Notes under the pieces: model-generated | Told to the model about the DNA's origin: nothing | The model's database searches: none | The model's input: only the letters and a program-made list of their open reading frames with translations | Source: Pyrus communis | Taxonomy: Eukaryota > Streptophyta > Magnoliopsida > Rosales > Rosaceae | Length of the DNA: 64,000 nucleotides | NCBI RefSeq assembly: GCF_963583255.1 | Contig: NC_084813.1 | Location: 23,322,953-23,386,952, forward strand | Direction of reading: 5' to 3' | Part shown: in pieces, positions 23,494 through 36,145 of the stretch | Position numbering within the stretch: the first letter of the stretch is position 1 | Layout of the letters: the number at the start of each line of letters is the position of its first letter | Program-made: the position numbers and the translations under genes

Positions 23494-23505
23494 CGGTATC
23501 AGAGC
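23494..23505 (+). promoter_or_regulatory. Primer binding site of the LARD element
   Basis: CGGTATCAGAGC, seven bases inside the 5' LTR, matches the initiator tRNA-Met site with the first base changed. Confidence 0.75.
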
Positions 23506-23969
23506 AATTGATCCTACTCTATGATATGCAACCTTCTCGAGTCTTGTTGGCGTGAATTATGATAGGCATTGTGGTACATGATTTCACAATTTTTTTTTTA
23601 TGCATAAAGATGCATTCATGTGATATATGTTTATATATACGGGAATTATGATTTGCATTGGTATTACTTTGGTCAACGGGTCTTGAACCAATTGAATTAC
23701 TAAAATTAGTATTACTAGAGACTTAGTGAAGCTTTGCGGACTTGCCTCGGTGAGTGACTTTAATTTATGTGATATTGGTGATTACCCTATTTTCGTAATT
23801 GTGGATATGACTTGATTTTATGAATGTGTTTTCTGTTAAAATGTGATTCTTTTATAATTGGCCATCGATCTATGATTATTAAATGTGATTTGATTCATGG
23901 ATTGGTAATATTTGGGAAAAGTGATTCGAATTGCATATTGAAATGTTTTGTAAATTGATGGCTAGTAGT

Positions 23970-24290
23970 GCACTATGACCCTGCTTGGTTAATCTGCATT
24001 GGGGGGTCACTAGTGGTCCTGCTTGGTTAATCTGCATTGGGGGACCATACTATATACATGGATCGCGCTTGGTTAATCCGCATTGGGCGATCCTTATGGC
24101 CATGTATGCTTAGGAGTGATCATGCTTGGTTAATCCGCGTTGGGCACTTCCTAATAGCTGTGGGAGTGACTCTGCTTGGTTAATCCGCATTGGGGGTTCA
24201 CTGCCTGCTTGGTTACTTTCTCAAGGGTGGCTCTGCTTGGTTAATCCGTTTTGGGGGGCCACTTCCTGTTTGGTTACTTATGCAGGCTTC
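23970..24290 (+). repeat. Tandem repeat in LARD interior
   Basis: Seven or so copies of CTGCTTGGTTAATCCGCATT followed by GGGGG and a short variable spacer. A related single unit (CTGCTTGGTATATCCGCGAT then GGGGG) is present in both LTRs near 23010 and 27905. The repeat therefore expanded from LTR-type sequence. Confidence 0.85.
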
Positions 24291-26045
24291 GGCCAAATTG
24301 CAACCCTCTAGGCCTACTTTTCATTGTGTTGTATGAGATTATGGTTGTGAGATATTGTGATTTGTTTCAGACGAACTGTTGGATGTCTAGGTGACTCCTT
24401 TAGAGTTTTCAAAGGTTTGGCATTGATTTCTTATGAATGATTTATATTCAAGGTTTATAAATTGTATTGATGGCTGGTTTTATTAATTGTATTACATACT
24501 TGGATTATTGTCCCTCACCTGAGCTTTGCAGTTATCCAAGTTTTGGTTGGCCAGTGCACCATTCTCATGATGTAGGCATGGATTATACATGTGATAGATT
24601 TGGGTAGATTACGAGAAACCACTGGATATTTTGGATTTCGTTGAGTTGTTCGAAATCCTTGCTCTTGCTTATTTTCATAAGGTTAGTCTGACCCTAGATT
24701 TGAGTGAATGGGGAGTAATCACAATAGAACTTGTGAATATAAATGAATTCACCATGTTATTACTTACAATCCAAGTGGGGATTTATGTAGAGTTCTTTAA
24801 TTAAATTCGTGAAATGATATGTTATTTCATTGATAGATTGATGTAGTTAGACGTTAATGTTGTGCATCTTTGATTCATGGAGATGAGTAATTGGAGTGAT
24901 TGTGGAATGACGTTGGATGAGATTGTTATTATTATGAATAGATTAGTGGATAAATGTGGCTTGAGAATAAGACTATGCTTCGTTGGTTCTTTGATATGTT
25001 ACATGCTATGAATTATGGTATTATGTTGAACCATAGTGATTTATTTGATTGATGAAATCGTTGTTTCGCCAATGATGATTATGGTTAGACATTTTCAAAT
25101 CTTATGGCCATGAAATTATGATTGAAAATTTTAATATTTATGAAAGTCATGATGATTTTATGAGCGGGAATGAAATCGCAACCCGAGACTATGATTGGTT
25201 TAATATATAGAGTGGTGAATAATTGTGATTTGGAATTCCAATGAATGTGGCTGGAATTTTTTATATGTGTTTGTCAATTCTGATGGTTTGGCTTGAAATT
25301 CTAATATTTATTTGACCAATGAGGGTTACGGCTGGAATTTATGATGTTTGTTTTGCTAATGATGAGTATGGTGAAAATTTTCTAATGTTGGTATCACCAG
25401 TGGGTGTAGCTAGAAATTTTGAGGAAGAATCGTGGTAACGGCTATGTATAGTCAATAATGGTAAGTGGTTTTACCAATGCTTGTGGTCATTATGCTAGTA
25501 TTTATCTAGCCAATGGTAGATGTGGTTTGATAATATGGTATTTATTTAGCCAATTCGGATTGCGGCTTGATGTTTAATACATATTTTGCCAATGTGTATG
25601 ACTAGACTTTCTAATAATTATTCTGTCAATAAATGTTGCTGAGAATCTAAGTATATGGGTGAGGATCACGATGATTTTCGTTGATTTATTTATTTTGAGC
25701 TTGAATAAACTCGTAGACTGAGGTTATGATTTTATTCACTATAAATGGAATGATAGGGAAAGTTGTAATTATAAATTTGGTTGGTTTGGTTGCCAGAATC
25801 ATGAGTATATTGATGAATTCTTATTAAATGTGGCATTCTTTGTGCTTGTACCAAGATTTGGTGTTGAGATCGTCTTGAAACGAAGATAATTGAAATTGTG
25901 AGTTGTGGCTCGATGTTGTTGAACTTGATGATAGTCAAATTCAAGTATAATGAAAGTGTGAATGTCATTCTGGCATCGTTATCTGTTAAATATGTGGCAT
26001 TGGTGAATATGGAATTGATATTGAAATTTCGAGGATGAAATTTTA
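24291..26045 (+). other. LARD interior, AT-rich degenerate repeats, no ORF
   Basis: From about 25060 a loose ~60-bp motif with GCCAATGATG..TATGG and TGGAATTT recurs (near 25070, 25320, 25370, 25480 and 25550). No protein domain is visible in six frames. It may be heavily decayed coding DNA or structural filler for packaging. Confidence 0.55.
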
Positions 26046-26059
26046 TAAGGGGGAAAGAA
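26046..26059 (+). promoter_or_regulatory. Polypurine tract of the LARD element
   Basis: AAGGGGGAAAGAA directly precedes the TG of the 3' LTR. Confidence 0.8.
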
Positions 26060-28380
26060 TGTGAAATCCCGTTCTCGGATTTCACTGTTATAATCTAGGT
26101 ATTTGTATTATTGAGATTTTATATTATTTTTCGAGAATTTATATTAGTTTATTTGAAATTAGATTTCAATTAAACTAGGTACGAAGGGTGAAGTTTGGAA
26201 AATTATTATTTACTCGTTGACCTTTTAAGGTCAAAACTAAAGTTTTCAAATAGGTCTCGAAGCCACGAGCGCATAGGCGAAAACCGTTTGCGAGTCCGAG
26301 TTATGAGGGTATAGTTACGAACATTTGAAGTTGTGAAACTTTAGGTTGTGAAAATTATTTAATTTTCACTAGAGGTAAAGGTCCAAATATATATTTGGGT
26401 TAAGGGAACCGGTTAAGGGGTTTAGAAAAGAACCAAGAAGGAGGAGAAGGAAAAAAAAAAAAAAAGAGGAAGAAGGAAAAAGGTTGCTGTTAACCCGTTT
26501 TGGGGTTGAATTGGACCCGTTAACCCACAAACTTGACCCGCTTGATTGATCTTGGTGTCCATGGAAAGCTCTTGATGAGCCCTACATCTTTGTAGTGTTA
26601 GATTTCCCAATTTCTTTCCCATTTTTCCAGTAGCCACAAACCCACGGGTGTTCCGGCGGCTTTATCCCTTTTTTTCGGTGGCTCCAGTAAGTTTCACCAT
26701 CCATGACCACCACCAAAAGACTCCCCTCAACCCCAGGAACAAAGCTGAAGTGGTGTTGGAGGCGTCGGAGTTCGATTGGAAGCCAAATTCGAAGCACACC
26801 CACCTCAGGGTTCTGGTGGTTCGTGGCCAGTTTGGGGTGTTTTCAGGCAAAATTGGCCTTCGCCGCAAGTTTAAAGTTTACTCTACTCATTGAGATCTTT
26901 ATTCTTGTAAATTTTGGTAATTTTTGGAAATAGTTAGATTTTCCGACGAGTCGGGGTAGCCGACCACCACCTGCTGCGGCGAGTGGCCTGTGGGCCGATG
27001 ATGTCTTTTTAAGCACTTTTAGATGCCATGAGTTCATGTTTGATATCCGTACGACGTCAATTGATTGTCTGGACTTAGCTTCATTTCGATACGTGAATAG
27101 GTCAAAATATAAACCGATGATCCGACCGTTGGATCGTCACCAAACTTTAAGGCATTATAATAAGTAATATTTGAGGATGTTAGGAACTTACGGATCGGGA
27201 ATCCGACATACGGATCTTCCCGAATTGAATTTCTAAGTTTGTAAAATAAATTGTTGATAGCCACTTGACTTTAGTAATTGGCGGAGATCCGAATGTCGGA
27301 TCGCGATGAGATTTTAGTATGTTGTTCTTTGAGAATAATGTGGATCTTCTGGATCAATTTTGTAGCGTTGTGGATCCTACTGTTAACTGAGAATTGATTT
27401 TTGGTCAACATGTCTTGAAACGTTTTAAATACTAAAATTAATACTACGGGGCACTAATTGAAGTCTAGTGTGCTTACATTAGTTAGAGAGTGACTTGAGT
27501 ATATGAGATATGGATATTAACTTATTTTCTTTTATTAATATCGTATGTGAATATGTCTTGGCCTTATAAATGGGATTTGTATTGAAATGTGATTTTATAT
27601 ATTAGCCATAGACTATGTTATTAAACATGAATTGGCTTGTGTACTAATGATGGTTGGGATATACCTGTGTTTAATTATCTTTTAGTACTGTGATTGATGT
27701 GTATGATTATTTTTTTATGATAAGGTTATCCTAGAATCCTATTTGAAGTATGTTGTAGCACCTATATGCTTGTGTGACATATTAGTGATGGCCTTGAGAA
27801 GTTGATGGTGTAGATGACTACGTTGAAACTCATAGAGTTTGAGATGTGGTTAAGTTGTGTGTTGAAGTTATTGCACCATGTGGTGCAAAGGTACATGTAT
27901 GGTCCTGCTTGGTATATCCGCGATGGGGGACCCTACGTATTCGGGGGTGATCATGCCTGATATATCCACGTTGGGTGATCACCATCTACACGATTATGTT
28001 GAAACATAATAATGTATATGATGGATGAAATAGAAACCTTGATTATCATGTGGGTTATTATGTAGCTTGAAATGAATAATTCATGCTTGTCAAGTCCAAA
28101 TGTTTGATTGAGGAATGTTATGACTTTTTGGCTTGAACGAATCGTGTTATATGTTGAGTTATAGTGAAGTTGAACAACGAATGGTTTGATCCCTAATGAG
28201 GGTACGTAGGCAGTCTAACGAAAAAGTTAGATGCAGCCATAAAGTATACCAAAAATTATTATGCATCTGGTTCTTGAATGATACTTTGTATACATTCAGG
28301 AGGCGGGGTATGTTAGATATACGGGTATTTGGTGACGTCACGTGTCGATCCTGGACGTATGTCGGGATCGGAGCGTGACA
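26060..28380 (+). repeat. LARD 3' LTR (2321 bp)
   Basis: Starts TGTGAAATCCCGTTCTC, ends GCGTGACA. It aligns along its whole length with 21102..23486 but has many substitutions and several small deletions, consistent with an old insertion. Confidence 0.88.
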
Positions 28381-28692
28381 CTAGTTGTTGGAAGATGGAG
28401 TTTTCTTTCCTACCTTCTTTGAGGCGTTGTTAGCTTCGAAAGTTGGCGTTCGTCTGGGTAGATGGGTCAAGCTGTTCAAGAGGAGCTGAAGCGGTGTTAG
28501 TGGCAGAAGGACTAGGGTTTCTTTCGGTTTGTGTGTGTTTTTGGGCCTAATGACTTGGTTGGACACTTGTCGTTTTGTTTGGAAGGTCCCATTTTACTTT
28601 GTGTACATGTTTTGGATCTTTGTTGTAAATTTGTTCCGTTAAGAATAAAAGTTTCACCATATTCTGGTATGGTATTTTACCCAAAAAAAAAA
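28381..28692 (+). other. Unassigned sequence interrupted by the LARD element, right part, A-rich end
   Basis: Continues 20545..21101 in sense. AATAAA lies at about 28645, and an A-tract follows from about 28682. The pattern resembles the 3' end of a polyadenylated retroposed transcript. No protein was recognised. Confidence 0.35.
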
Positions 28693-30480
28693 AAACAAAA
28701 CAAAAAGCAAGCGAAAATGTATTAACAGTTATTAAAGTTAATACTCTGCTTGTATGTCTAGTTCGGTAAATTGAATTTTGATTTAAACTCTAATCTATTG
28801 TCACAGATATGGCAGAGATGAATTGTATTGTTGATGAACTTTTGTCTTGTTAAGCTGTCCTATGTAGTGGGAATAATTATCCAATAGGAAATATAGAAAG
28901 CGGGCGCACTTCTTTTTTATCCATGTCTTGTTCGGTTGAGTTAATAATTTACGGATGTACGACATTATCACGAAGTCGTGCGGCCTTGTATGAAATTGAA
29001 AAACGTATAAATTTAAAATTGACAAAAAATTGGGAAAAGAAAGTGTATTGCAATCTTATAAGATTAAGTATGTGATTGTATAAATTTTATCAGACCTTAG
29101 GATATTTTTATGTGATTCTACCACATCTTTTAGACTAGATATTATCATATTAGAGTTGTCATTGTATCGAGCTAAAAAGCTTACATTCCCTACTAATATA
29201 AATAAAGGCATAATGAGTGGAATAACACACAACTCGCAATTACATATCTCTCTCTTTTCTCTTATTGCCACCACACTCTCTCTCATTATATATTATTCAG
29301 TAAATTAGACCTACAACAAAATGTAATTTAGCGAACAATTTTCTATGACCAAGCCCCTATCTTCAACTTCTTGACGTCAGCAATATTCTATGACTAACCC
29401 CCAACTTCGGCAAGTTGCTTTTAAGACAAGTCTTGATTGGTTCATTAAATGTATCTTGATTTTAACATGTCGTATATAGAGGCTTCAATCCACCAATCTT
29501 GTAAGCGTGTGAGATAATGACTTTAAGCGCATGGAGCGCAATCGTAGAAAAAAACCAACACTGAATAGTATCAGGTTTGGTTTTTTAGTGTAAAAATGTG
29601 GTTTTTTATTAAAGTGAACAATACCGCAGACTTTTCGTTAAAACTCTTTTAATCTAAATGGTCAAACAATAGGCACTCTTGCTGAAAATGTTTTACCAAC
29701 ATATTTACAGCTGCGAGAAGAGGAGTCATTCCAAGGATTGCAATGTAGGTTAATTAAGCTAATTGAGCTAGAAAAAGAGAGATTGCCTCCTCACATGTGC
29801 TCAAGGATTTGCTTGATAAACTTCTCTCAGTATAACAATTGACTTTTTGCCGAAGTAGCTCTTCAATCCTCAAGAAAATCAAACTCAAAAATGTATTTGA
29901 ACTAAACACTCCTAAAATTACCGTAGAAATGGTATACAGAATTAAAAATCCGAATGAAGTGAATGAATGAATATTGCACGACATTAAAGCTACTAATCAA
30001 AAAAGACACTCGTAAAGTGTGTCTTTTCAAACCAACTAGTGCTTGTTTTCACATTGAACAATTACAAATCTTCAACTTAAACAAAACAACTCTTCATCCA
30101 TCTGTTCGATGAAACCGTTCCAATATCTATTAGTTGATCATGACCTTTCCAAAATCCATCAACCAAACCAATTATATATGTTTGATCAGCCTTTCCAAAA
30201 TTCCACTAAACTTATACCAAACCAATGATGTAATATGGATTTGTAACTCTGCTAAGGTTGCGTACCAGAATGGATGGTACCATATATCCAGCTGAGAAAC
30301 GGGTTCAAATAAAATCTCATAATTTCCATTCAAGAAAATTTTATTTGAACCCGATTTATGTTTCTCTACACCCAATTAATAATTTTATTACAAACGATAT
30401 TATTATTCTATACTAGATTAAGGAGAGGAATAATGTGAATCCGAGATTTAACAGATTGAAAAAGAATGCCGGAACCGTCA
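28693..30480. other. Gene-poor AT-rich intergenic DNA
   Basis: No supported gene. GGCACTCTTGCTGAAAATGT followed by TTTA occurs at about 29671 and again at about 30841, in the same orientation, so the DNA between may be an insertion or a local duplication. I could not define ends. Confidence 0.45.
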
Positions 30481-30482
30481 GG

Positions 30483-30575
30483 TCAATATTAGCGTTTCTA
30501 CATGTTAGAGGGTCAATGCTAACGTTTGTAATTACATTTATACATGTTAGAGGGTCAATATTAACGTTTGTATCC
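30483..30575 (+). repeat. Short tandem duplication, ~60-bp unit
   Basis: CATGTTAGAGGGTCAAT followed by a TTAACGTTTGTA-like block occurs twice in tandem, with a partial third block at the left edge. Confidence 0.7.
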
Positions 30576-31612
30576 ATTATACAAATGACGCTTTTTTCTT
30601 GTACTATAAGTAGTATAAAGAAAGAGAATTGATGGGAAGGTGTGCGTTATAGAATATCAGGAAAGACCGGAAACAAAATTTAGCTTATGAATGCACCGGA
30701 AAAGTTAAAATCATAAACTGCTTCATCAGATGGGTTGCACATAACATCAATGGCCGCCTTTCCTTTAATTAACCATGCAGGTGCCGTCATGCAAGGGAAT
30801 GTATGCCCTTTTTTTTTCATGGGGCCAAAGAAGTTGTACTTGGCACTCTTGCTGAAAATGTTTTAAGTATGTGAGGTGTATTAAAATAAAGAGAAAATTA
30901 AAATTTCTTGCAATTTTTGTATATCTTTTAGACTAAACATTTGTGTCTTTTCAAAATTTGATTAAAGTGGTTTGACCAATAAACACCTACATTTTCAGTT
31001 AATTTAAATTACATATCATTATGTATTTTTTAAAAATAAAATGTTAATTATTAATTTCTGAATTTATCCTCAAAGTTGTTGGATGTGATTTTTTCTTCCT
31101 TATTTAGTGGGATATTAGTTATTAACTCTATTATCTCTTTTTCGAATTATATTCTTTCGATCAAAATAAATTGTTTTGTCCTACAAACATTAAATATTCT
31201 CTTTTTTCCAAATGGTTTGTTTTTATGGATTTTTTTTTTCCAAATCTTTGTTGATCCACAGTAATTTTTTCATATTTTTTGTCAGACTATTTTTCTTCGC
31301 TTTTTTTTTTTTTTTTATTTTTTTACTTATAGTTGTTAACAAACTATTATCAGGTACAACATATTATGTGTATATTATCACTGAGTACGTTTGACTTTGT
31401 AAAAAACGTTGATTGGTACGTTTATTTGCGATTTTGGTACGTTTGATTTGGTATATATTGTTGATATTGGTACATTATTTTCAGTTTTGGTACGTTTGAT
31501 TTTGTACACATTATTTATTGGTACGTTTATACGGTTGTCAGTCCTATTTTTAGTACGTTTGATTTCGTTGGATTTAAAAATATTTTAAATCGTCTTGAAA
31601 AAAAAAATAAAC

Positions 31613-31655
<43 letters not shown>

Positions 31656-32278
31656 TTGCAGATAATCATTGCTAAATTGTAGGAAGTATTGTGAAAAAAT
31701 ATTGTATTTAACTACTTTTTATTTATTTATTTTTATTTTACAATTATCTCCAAAGAGGGAGAGAGTCATCAAAATGCTAGATTATAGGGAATTTTGGCGT
31801 GAGGTTTTAAGAACTAAGGAGCAATGGCAGGTTATGTAATTTTGGTAACAAAAAAATATTAATTCTGGCACCAAAATTATGAGAAGAGTTTAATCAAATC
31901 TCTAAAAGGCATGGATGTTTAATTTAAAAAATTCAAAATTGAGGCACCTATTTCAAAACGTCGCTAATTTATGGTAGGGAATTGACGTTTTGATCTATGT
32001 GTCAAAACAAATATCTGAGTTCGACAAAAAAAAGACACAAAAAACAAACAAACAAACGTCTGGGATGGTAGGCGTAAATTTTTTTTTTTTTTTAAATCTT
32101 ATTTGACACTTTTGACATTTTTTTAGAGATGGTCTTAGCATTTCTCGATTAATATATCTCTTACCGTATCTCGATTCTTGAGCATTTTGAATGATATCCA
32201 AAGATTTAGGGTCAAATAGTTTTTAATCATGATCAAACATATTTAATTTATTAGTTCATCCAAAATATACGTAAAGAA
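30576..32278. other. Gene-poor AT-rich intergenic DNA with microsatellite
   Basis: No gene seen. It includes repeated TTGGTACGTTTGATTT-like phrases (31390..31570) and a TA dinucleotide run at about 31615..31651. Confidence 0.5.
31615..31651. repeat. (TA)n microsatellite
   Basis: About 18 uninterrupted TA units. Confidence 0.95.
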
Positions 32279-32470
32279 AAATGCTAAGAAGACTCTCAAA
32301 ATAAGACTCTATGAGCTCTCTATCACCTTATAGTTTAACATTAATTTCCGTGCCAACATTATAATATATTATGCGACATCGTAGTTTAACATTAGTTATC
32401 ATGCTAACATTATAACATATTGTGTTATTGATATGACAGAGAGTCCATAAAAAACACTCAACATTTCTCT
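32279..32470. mobile_element. Possible MITE
   Basis: AAATGCTAAGAAGACTCTC on the left and AAATGTTGAGTGTTTTTTAT read inward from the right are weak inverted repeats around an AT-rich core with two internal copies of TAGTTTAACATTA. No clear target duplication, so this is tentative. Confidence 0.35.
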
Positions 32471-32479
32471 TGCGTAAAA

Positions 32480-32950
32480 GAAAAAGTCGTTGAGGGTTGC
32501 CGGCTTCATTGGTTCCAAGATAATCTATATGAATACAACTAGTGAATACAAAACTAAAGGAAGCAATGACCGATGCTCAACTCAATTTTATCAAATACCC
32601 GACCTTAAAAATAACCGGAGAAGAAGAACTAGGTAAATTAATTTCATTGATTCAAGCTGTCCTATGTATCGCTAGAAAGTCAAGAATCATCAAGAGAATA
32701 GAAAAGGACTATTCTTGGCACGATTAACACTTGTTTACCAAGGTAGGCTCTCATGCCGCCTTCTCTAGACCGAATAAATGCTTGTTTACCAAGGTAAGCT
32801 TTCAACCGGACGTGGCCACTTTGTCCTCTTGGTTGGCTTCAGAGGATTCTTGTTATCTTCTGCTCCGTTTGTTGATTGCTTTCTTATGAGAAATTTGGAG
32901 ATCAAGTTTGTTTAACATCATCGTGCTACCAGAAATCAGAAAAGTTTCTT
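32480..32950. repeat. 3' flank of dead SpoU copy, duplicated at 48231..48345 plus 50660..51007
   Basis: The text from GCCGGCTTCATTGGTTCCAA to the SpoU stop matches the flank of the intact copy, except that the latter carries about 2.3 kb of extra DNA (48346..50659). It defines one end of the SpoU segmental duplication. Confidence 0.7.
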
Positions 32951-35132
32951 TCAAATCTTTGGTGAGAGCAGAGAACCCTTCCACCTTACATACTCACGTG
33001 CAATGCTAATTGAACTCTTGCTATGCCGCAGAGGGAATTCAGCGAGTAGAATTTGGCTCTCTTCAAATGTCAGATCACCATGGCTACCCTGTATATTTGT
33101 GTGCAAAACTTGTTAATATCTAATGCTTGAAATTTAAGTACGCACGCAACTGCTTTGTACGATTACTATTCCTTTGCGAAAAACAGAACGTCACAAAATA
33201 CAGTGAAATTGAGTTGCAAATTATCTAGTGCCTGATACAAACTTTGACATGAATGTTGCCGTAGTCTTGACCCATAGTAGAAAGAATCCAGCAACTTCAG
33301 GACCAACACACGATTGTGGAAGAACAAGGGAGAAAAAAGGGTTTGAAAACTGATTCTGGGTTCACATTATGCAATGCAAAATGGAAGTCCAATTGCACAC
33401 ATATAAAGTTCAGAATAAATTTCCAAAACGACATCAATAGCCGGCATAAAATATAGGGTTTTATGGTTGTCTAGTATTTATTGCCGTTACCAGGCGAGAT
33501 GTTCTGTCACAAACTGCATGGTGTATGAGAAGGCCTGCAGCAACTGAAACATTGAAAGAGTCGACCATGCCTTTCATTGGAATACTGCAATGCAAATCTG
33601 ACAAAGCCAGGGCCTCATCACTTATCCCCATAAATTAGACATTGACTTGAAATTAATATCGATGAAGAACATATCAGCAATGATTAACAAGGGGTGAAGT
33701 TATTATTAACATTTTCTGCAAAATCGTAATCCAGCAGAAATATATGTATATGTATATGAATATATGTGTGTGTGTCTATATATTAATGGATCTCAGTCCA
33801 CAAATATAAAAGTGTGTAGTACACTGAACATGACTTCAAACTTTCTTCTTTTTGAAGAGGGCCATATCTAAGATGTAATTTTCTTCACGTTACTAACTTT
33901 TTCTCGGTTGAATTTCTAAATTCTTCATCAGAGGTGCAAGTACATCAGGTCACAGAGACACACAAGAGTATCAGCTTAAAACTGAACAGAGAACTAGCTG
34001 GGCTGATATCGAAAAGTATAATGATCACTAACTACGAAAAGGTATAATACCTATTTTCATTTCCGACTATAATCGCAGTTGGGCAAGACCAATCCATGTC
34101 GTATATAGACACCCGAAAAAATAAAATGGAAGAATCACTCAGGTACATGCTTGAGATTAAAACTGTGGAACATCTTTTTAGTGCAAACAAATTATACAGA
34201 AGAAGAAAGTGGATAATTACCGCATCCGTTCCCAAATGCGTTGTGGCAATTCGATAACCTCGCGATTTCAGAACTTCCAAAGCACTCAGCAGTAGAGTTC
34301 CAAATTTCAATGTCCAACCATTTCTCTGCTCCCATACTGACATGGCGATTGTCTCTATATCTGAAACAAGATCAAGCTGAGGTTAACAAAAGTTAATTCG
34401 ACAACTAAGAACACAACAACTTCAATTAAACTAAATACTAATACTAATTAAACAAAGCCAACCCTGATTACCAATTCACTAAACAACCACATACCAACAA
34501 ACAATTTAGAAAAAAAAAAAAAAAAATCTTCTTTCTGGTTTTTTTTTTTTTCGAAATTCTAACCCAAAACCAGACCCCTTTCACCTCAAGTGCCGTTGCA
34601 CCTTTTGGAGTCGCAGGATACCACATGAACCGACTGAAACCCGAGCGCATCCGCAGACCGAAACGCCGCCGATACATTGCCGAAATCTCCCAATCCTTCA
34701 ACCACCAGACACACCCCGTAGCTCCGATTCTTCACCACTTTCCTAAACTTCTCCTTCCTCACATCCATTATGTACGGATCCACCGCTTCAAGCACCTCAC
34801 CGCTGTTGAGAAAAGCACCTTCACCGCAGCTGAACTTGTCGAGATACGGGAACCACAGACCGCCGATTTGGTGCGCGGACTTGTGGCGGCGTTTCATTTT
34901 CATGAGGCGCGCGACGTCGTTTTTCTTCCTCAGAAGCTCCTCCACGGTGTCCTGCGTCGGGTTCTCCGGCGGTTCTAGGGTTGAGTTTGCGGAGTGAGCT
35001 TCGTCTGTGAAATCTGCGGCGGCGGCTTCGGATGAAATTGAAGCGTACGACCGCGAAGGAACATTGTAAGGAGCAAGCCTGAGCGCTAGTTTCAAATTCA
35101 AATCACAAAATTGAGTTAGAGATGTCCGTATG

Positions 35133-35174
<42 letters not shown>

Positions 35175-35304
35175 CTTGCTTGGGAGGAAGCGGAGAGAAG
35201 CGGAGGGAGGGGGAGAGGAGGAGAGAGACGGTGGGTCGATTGGTTCGGAGGGTGGAGGTGATTGAGGAGAGAGAAGTACGGACTAGGGTTTTGCAGGCGC
35301 TCAT
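32951..35304 (-). pseudogene. SpoU-type RNA 2'-O-methyltransferase, dead copy
   Basis: All six exons of the intact gene at 51008..53258 can be traced: 35175..35304, 34602..35085, 34221..34360, 34051..34112, about 33491..33629 and 32951..33088. Three lesions disable it. Exon 3 has an extra base near 34277 (CTTCCAAAG against CTTCAAAG) that shifts the frame. The acceptor before exon 4 reads CGG where the live copy has AAG. The acceptor before exon 5 reads TTTAT where the live copy has TTTAG. Exons 1, 2 and 6 remain open and close to the live copy, so inactivation is fairly recent. Intron 1 carries a (GA)n run. Confidence 0.9.
35137..35172. repeat. (GA)n microsatellite in intron 1 of the dead SpoU copy
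   Basis: About 16 GA units right next to the exon 1 donor. The live copy has only a few units here. Confidence 0.9.
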
Positions 35305-35800
35305 TTTGTATTTTTTATTTTGCAGTGATTTTGGCGCCAAGGTGGCGGATGACGGAGAGGGAGGGGCTCAGCAGCACCAGAGGAGCTGAAGGGGCTATCT
35401 TTTCTCCTTTCGGATAGCGTTCCGATGATAGAACTTCATGGATACGACGTCGTTGGGCACCACGTATTTGAAGTACCGACGGTATCCTCCGGGGTCACCG
35501 GGCTAATTGGTAGAACCCGATTGCACGCACCGACCATCAACGACGAAGAAAGAGCCAAAGAGAGACGAGTTGATTGGGGAAAGGGCACAACCGACTTTCC
35601 ACCGTAGAAAATTGTGGAATTGGTTGGTTAATCGCCTTTTCCTGGTGAACTCCCCATTCTGCAACCGTTCGGGAATTCCACTTTGAACGAAGAATCTGCT
35701 TTAGTATTATGTATAATATAGCTAGCTTCTTCGCTCATAGTCTATCTTCTAAGAATTTTGCAATACTTTGGAAGAATTTGGTTTTGGCTTGAACAACACT
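35305..35800. promoter_or_regulatory. Divergent block between dead SpoU copy and dead gene M copy
   Basis: The first ~200 bp (to about 35520) are the SpoU promoter block shared with 53259, 9746 and 61004. The rest leads into gene M exon 1. Here the neighbour across the promoter is gene M, not UGT-A, so the duplication breakpoint lies between about 35520 and 35760. Confidence 0.6.
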
Positions 35801-36145
35801 ATGAATATGAATCATCAAGCAGCTGCAGCTGCATCTGGCAACCTTCTTGTGAGAGGGAGGAGTAGTAACCCTTCATCTCCATCTCATCATCCGTAAGTAC
35901 TTCCTATCTAGCTAGCTTCTTAGCCGCTCTTATATACTTTAAACTACTACTTTTGCTCATGACAAGTATTTTTGCCCAAGATCACCAATTTAGTAGTTGT
36001 TGTCGAAGAATGTAGCCACAATCTATCTAGCTTCTTAGATGCATGCTCTTATATACTTGAAACTACTATTACTTTTGTTCATGAACAAGTATTTTTTTTC
36101 CCAAGATCTTGTAGTTGTTGTTGTTGCGGAAAGTAGCCTTCATGA

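Larger units (their letters stand above)
21102..28380 (+). mobile_element. Large non-autonomous LTR retrotransposon (LARD-type)
   Basis: 7279 bp with long LTRs (2385 and 2321 bp) beginning TGTGAAATC. The primer site is a tRNA-Met variant (CGGTATCAGAGC), and the tract AAGGGGGAAAGAA lies just before the 3' LTR. The internal 2573 bp have no gag, protease, polymerase or integrase frame on either strand, only short open frames. The text before the 3' LTR (TTTCGAGGATGAAATTTTAT then AAGGGGGAAAGAA) is like the pol end of Tekay/Del-type chromoviruses, which suggests a Gypsy parent. The LTRs differ by many substitutions and indels, so the insertion is clearly older than Copia-1 or Copia-2. The flanks TTGGT and CTAGT agree at 3 of 5 bases, both differences being transitions. 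Confidence 0.85.

Noticed and set aside
34625..34978. Plus-strand frame of 117 residues, also at 52594..52947
   Set aside because: Antisense of SpoU exon 2, and conserved only because that exon is conserved.
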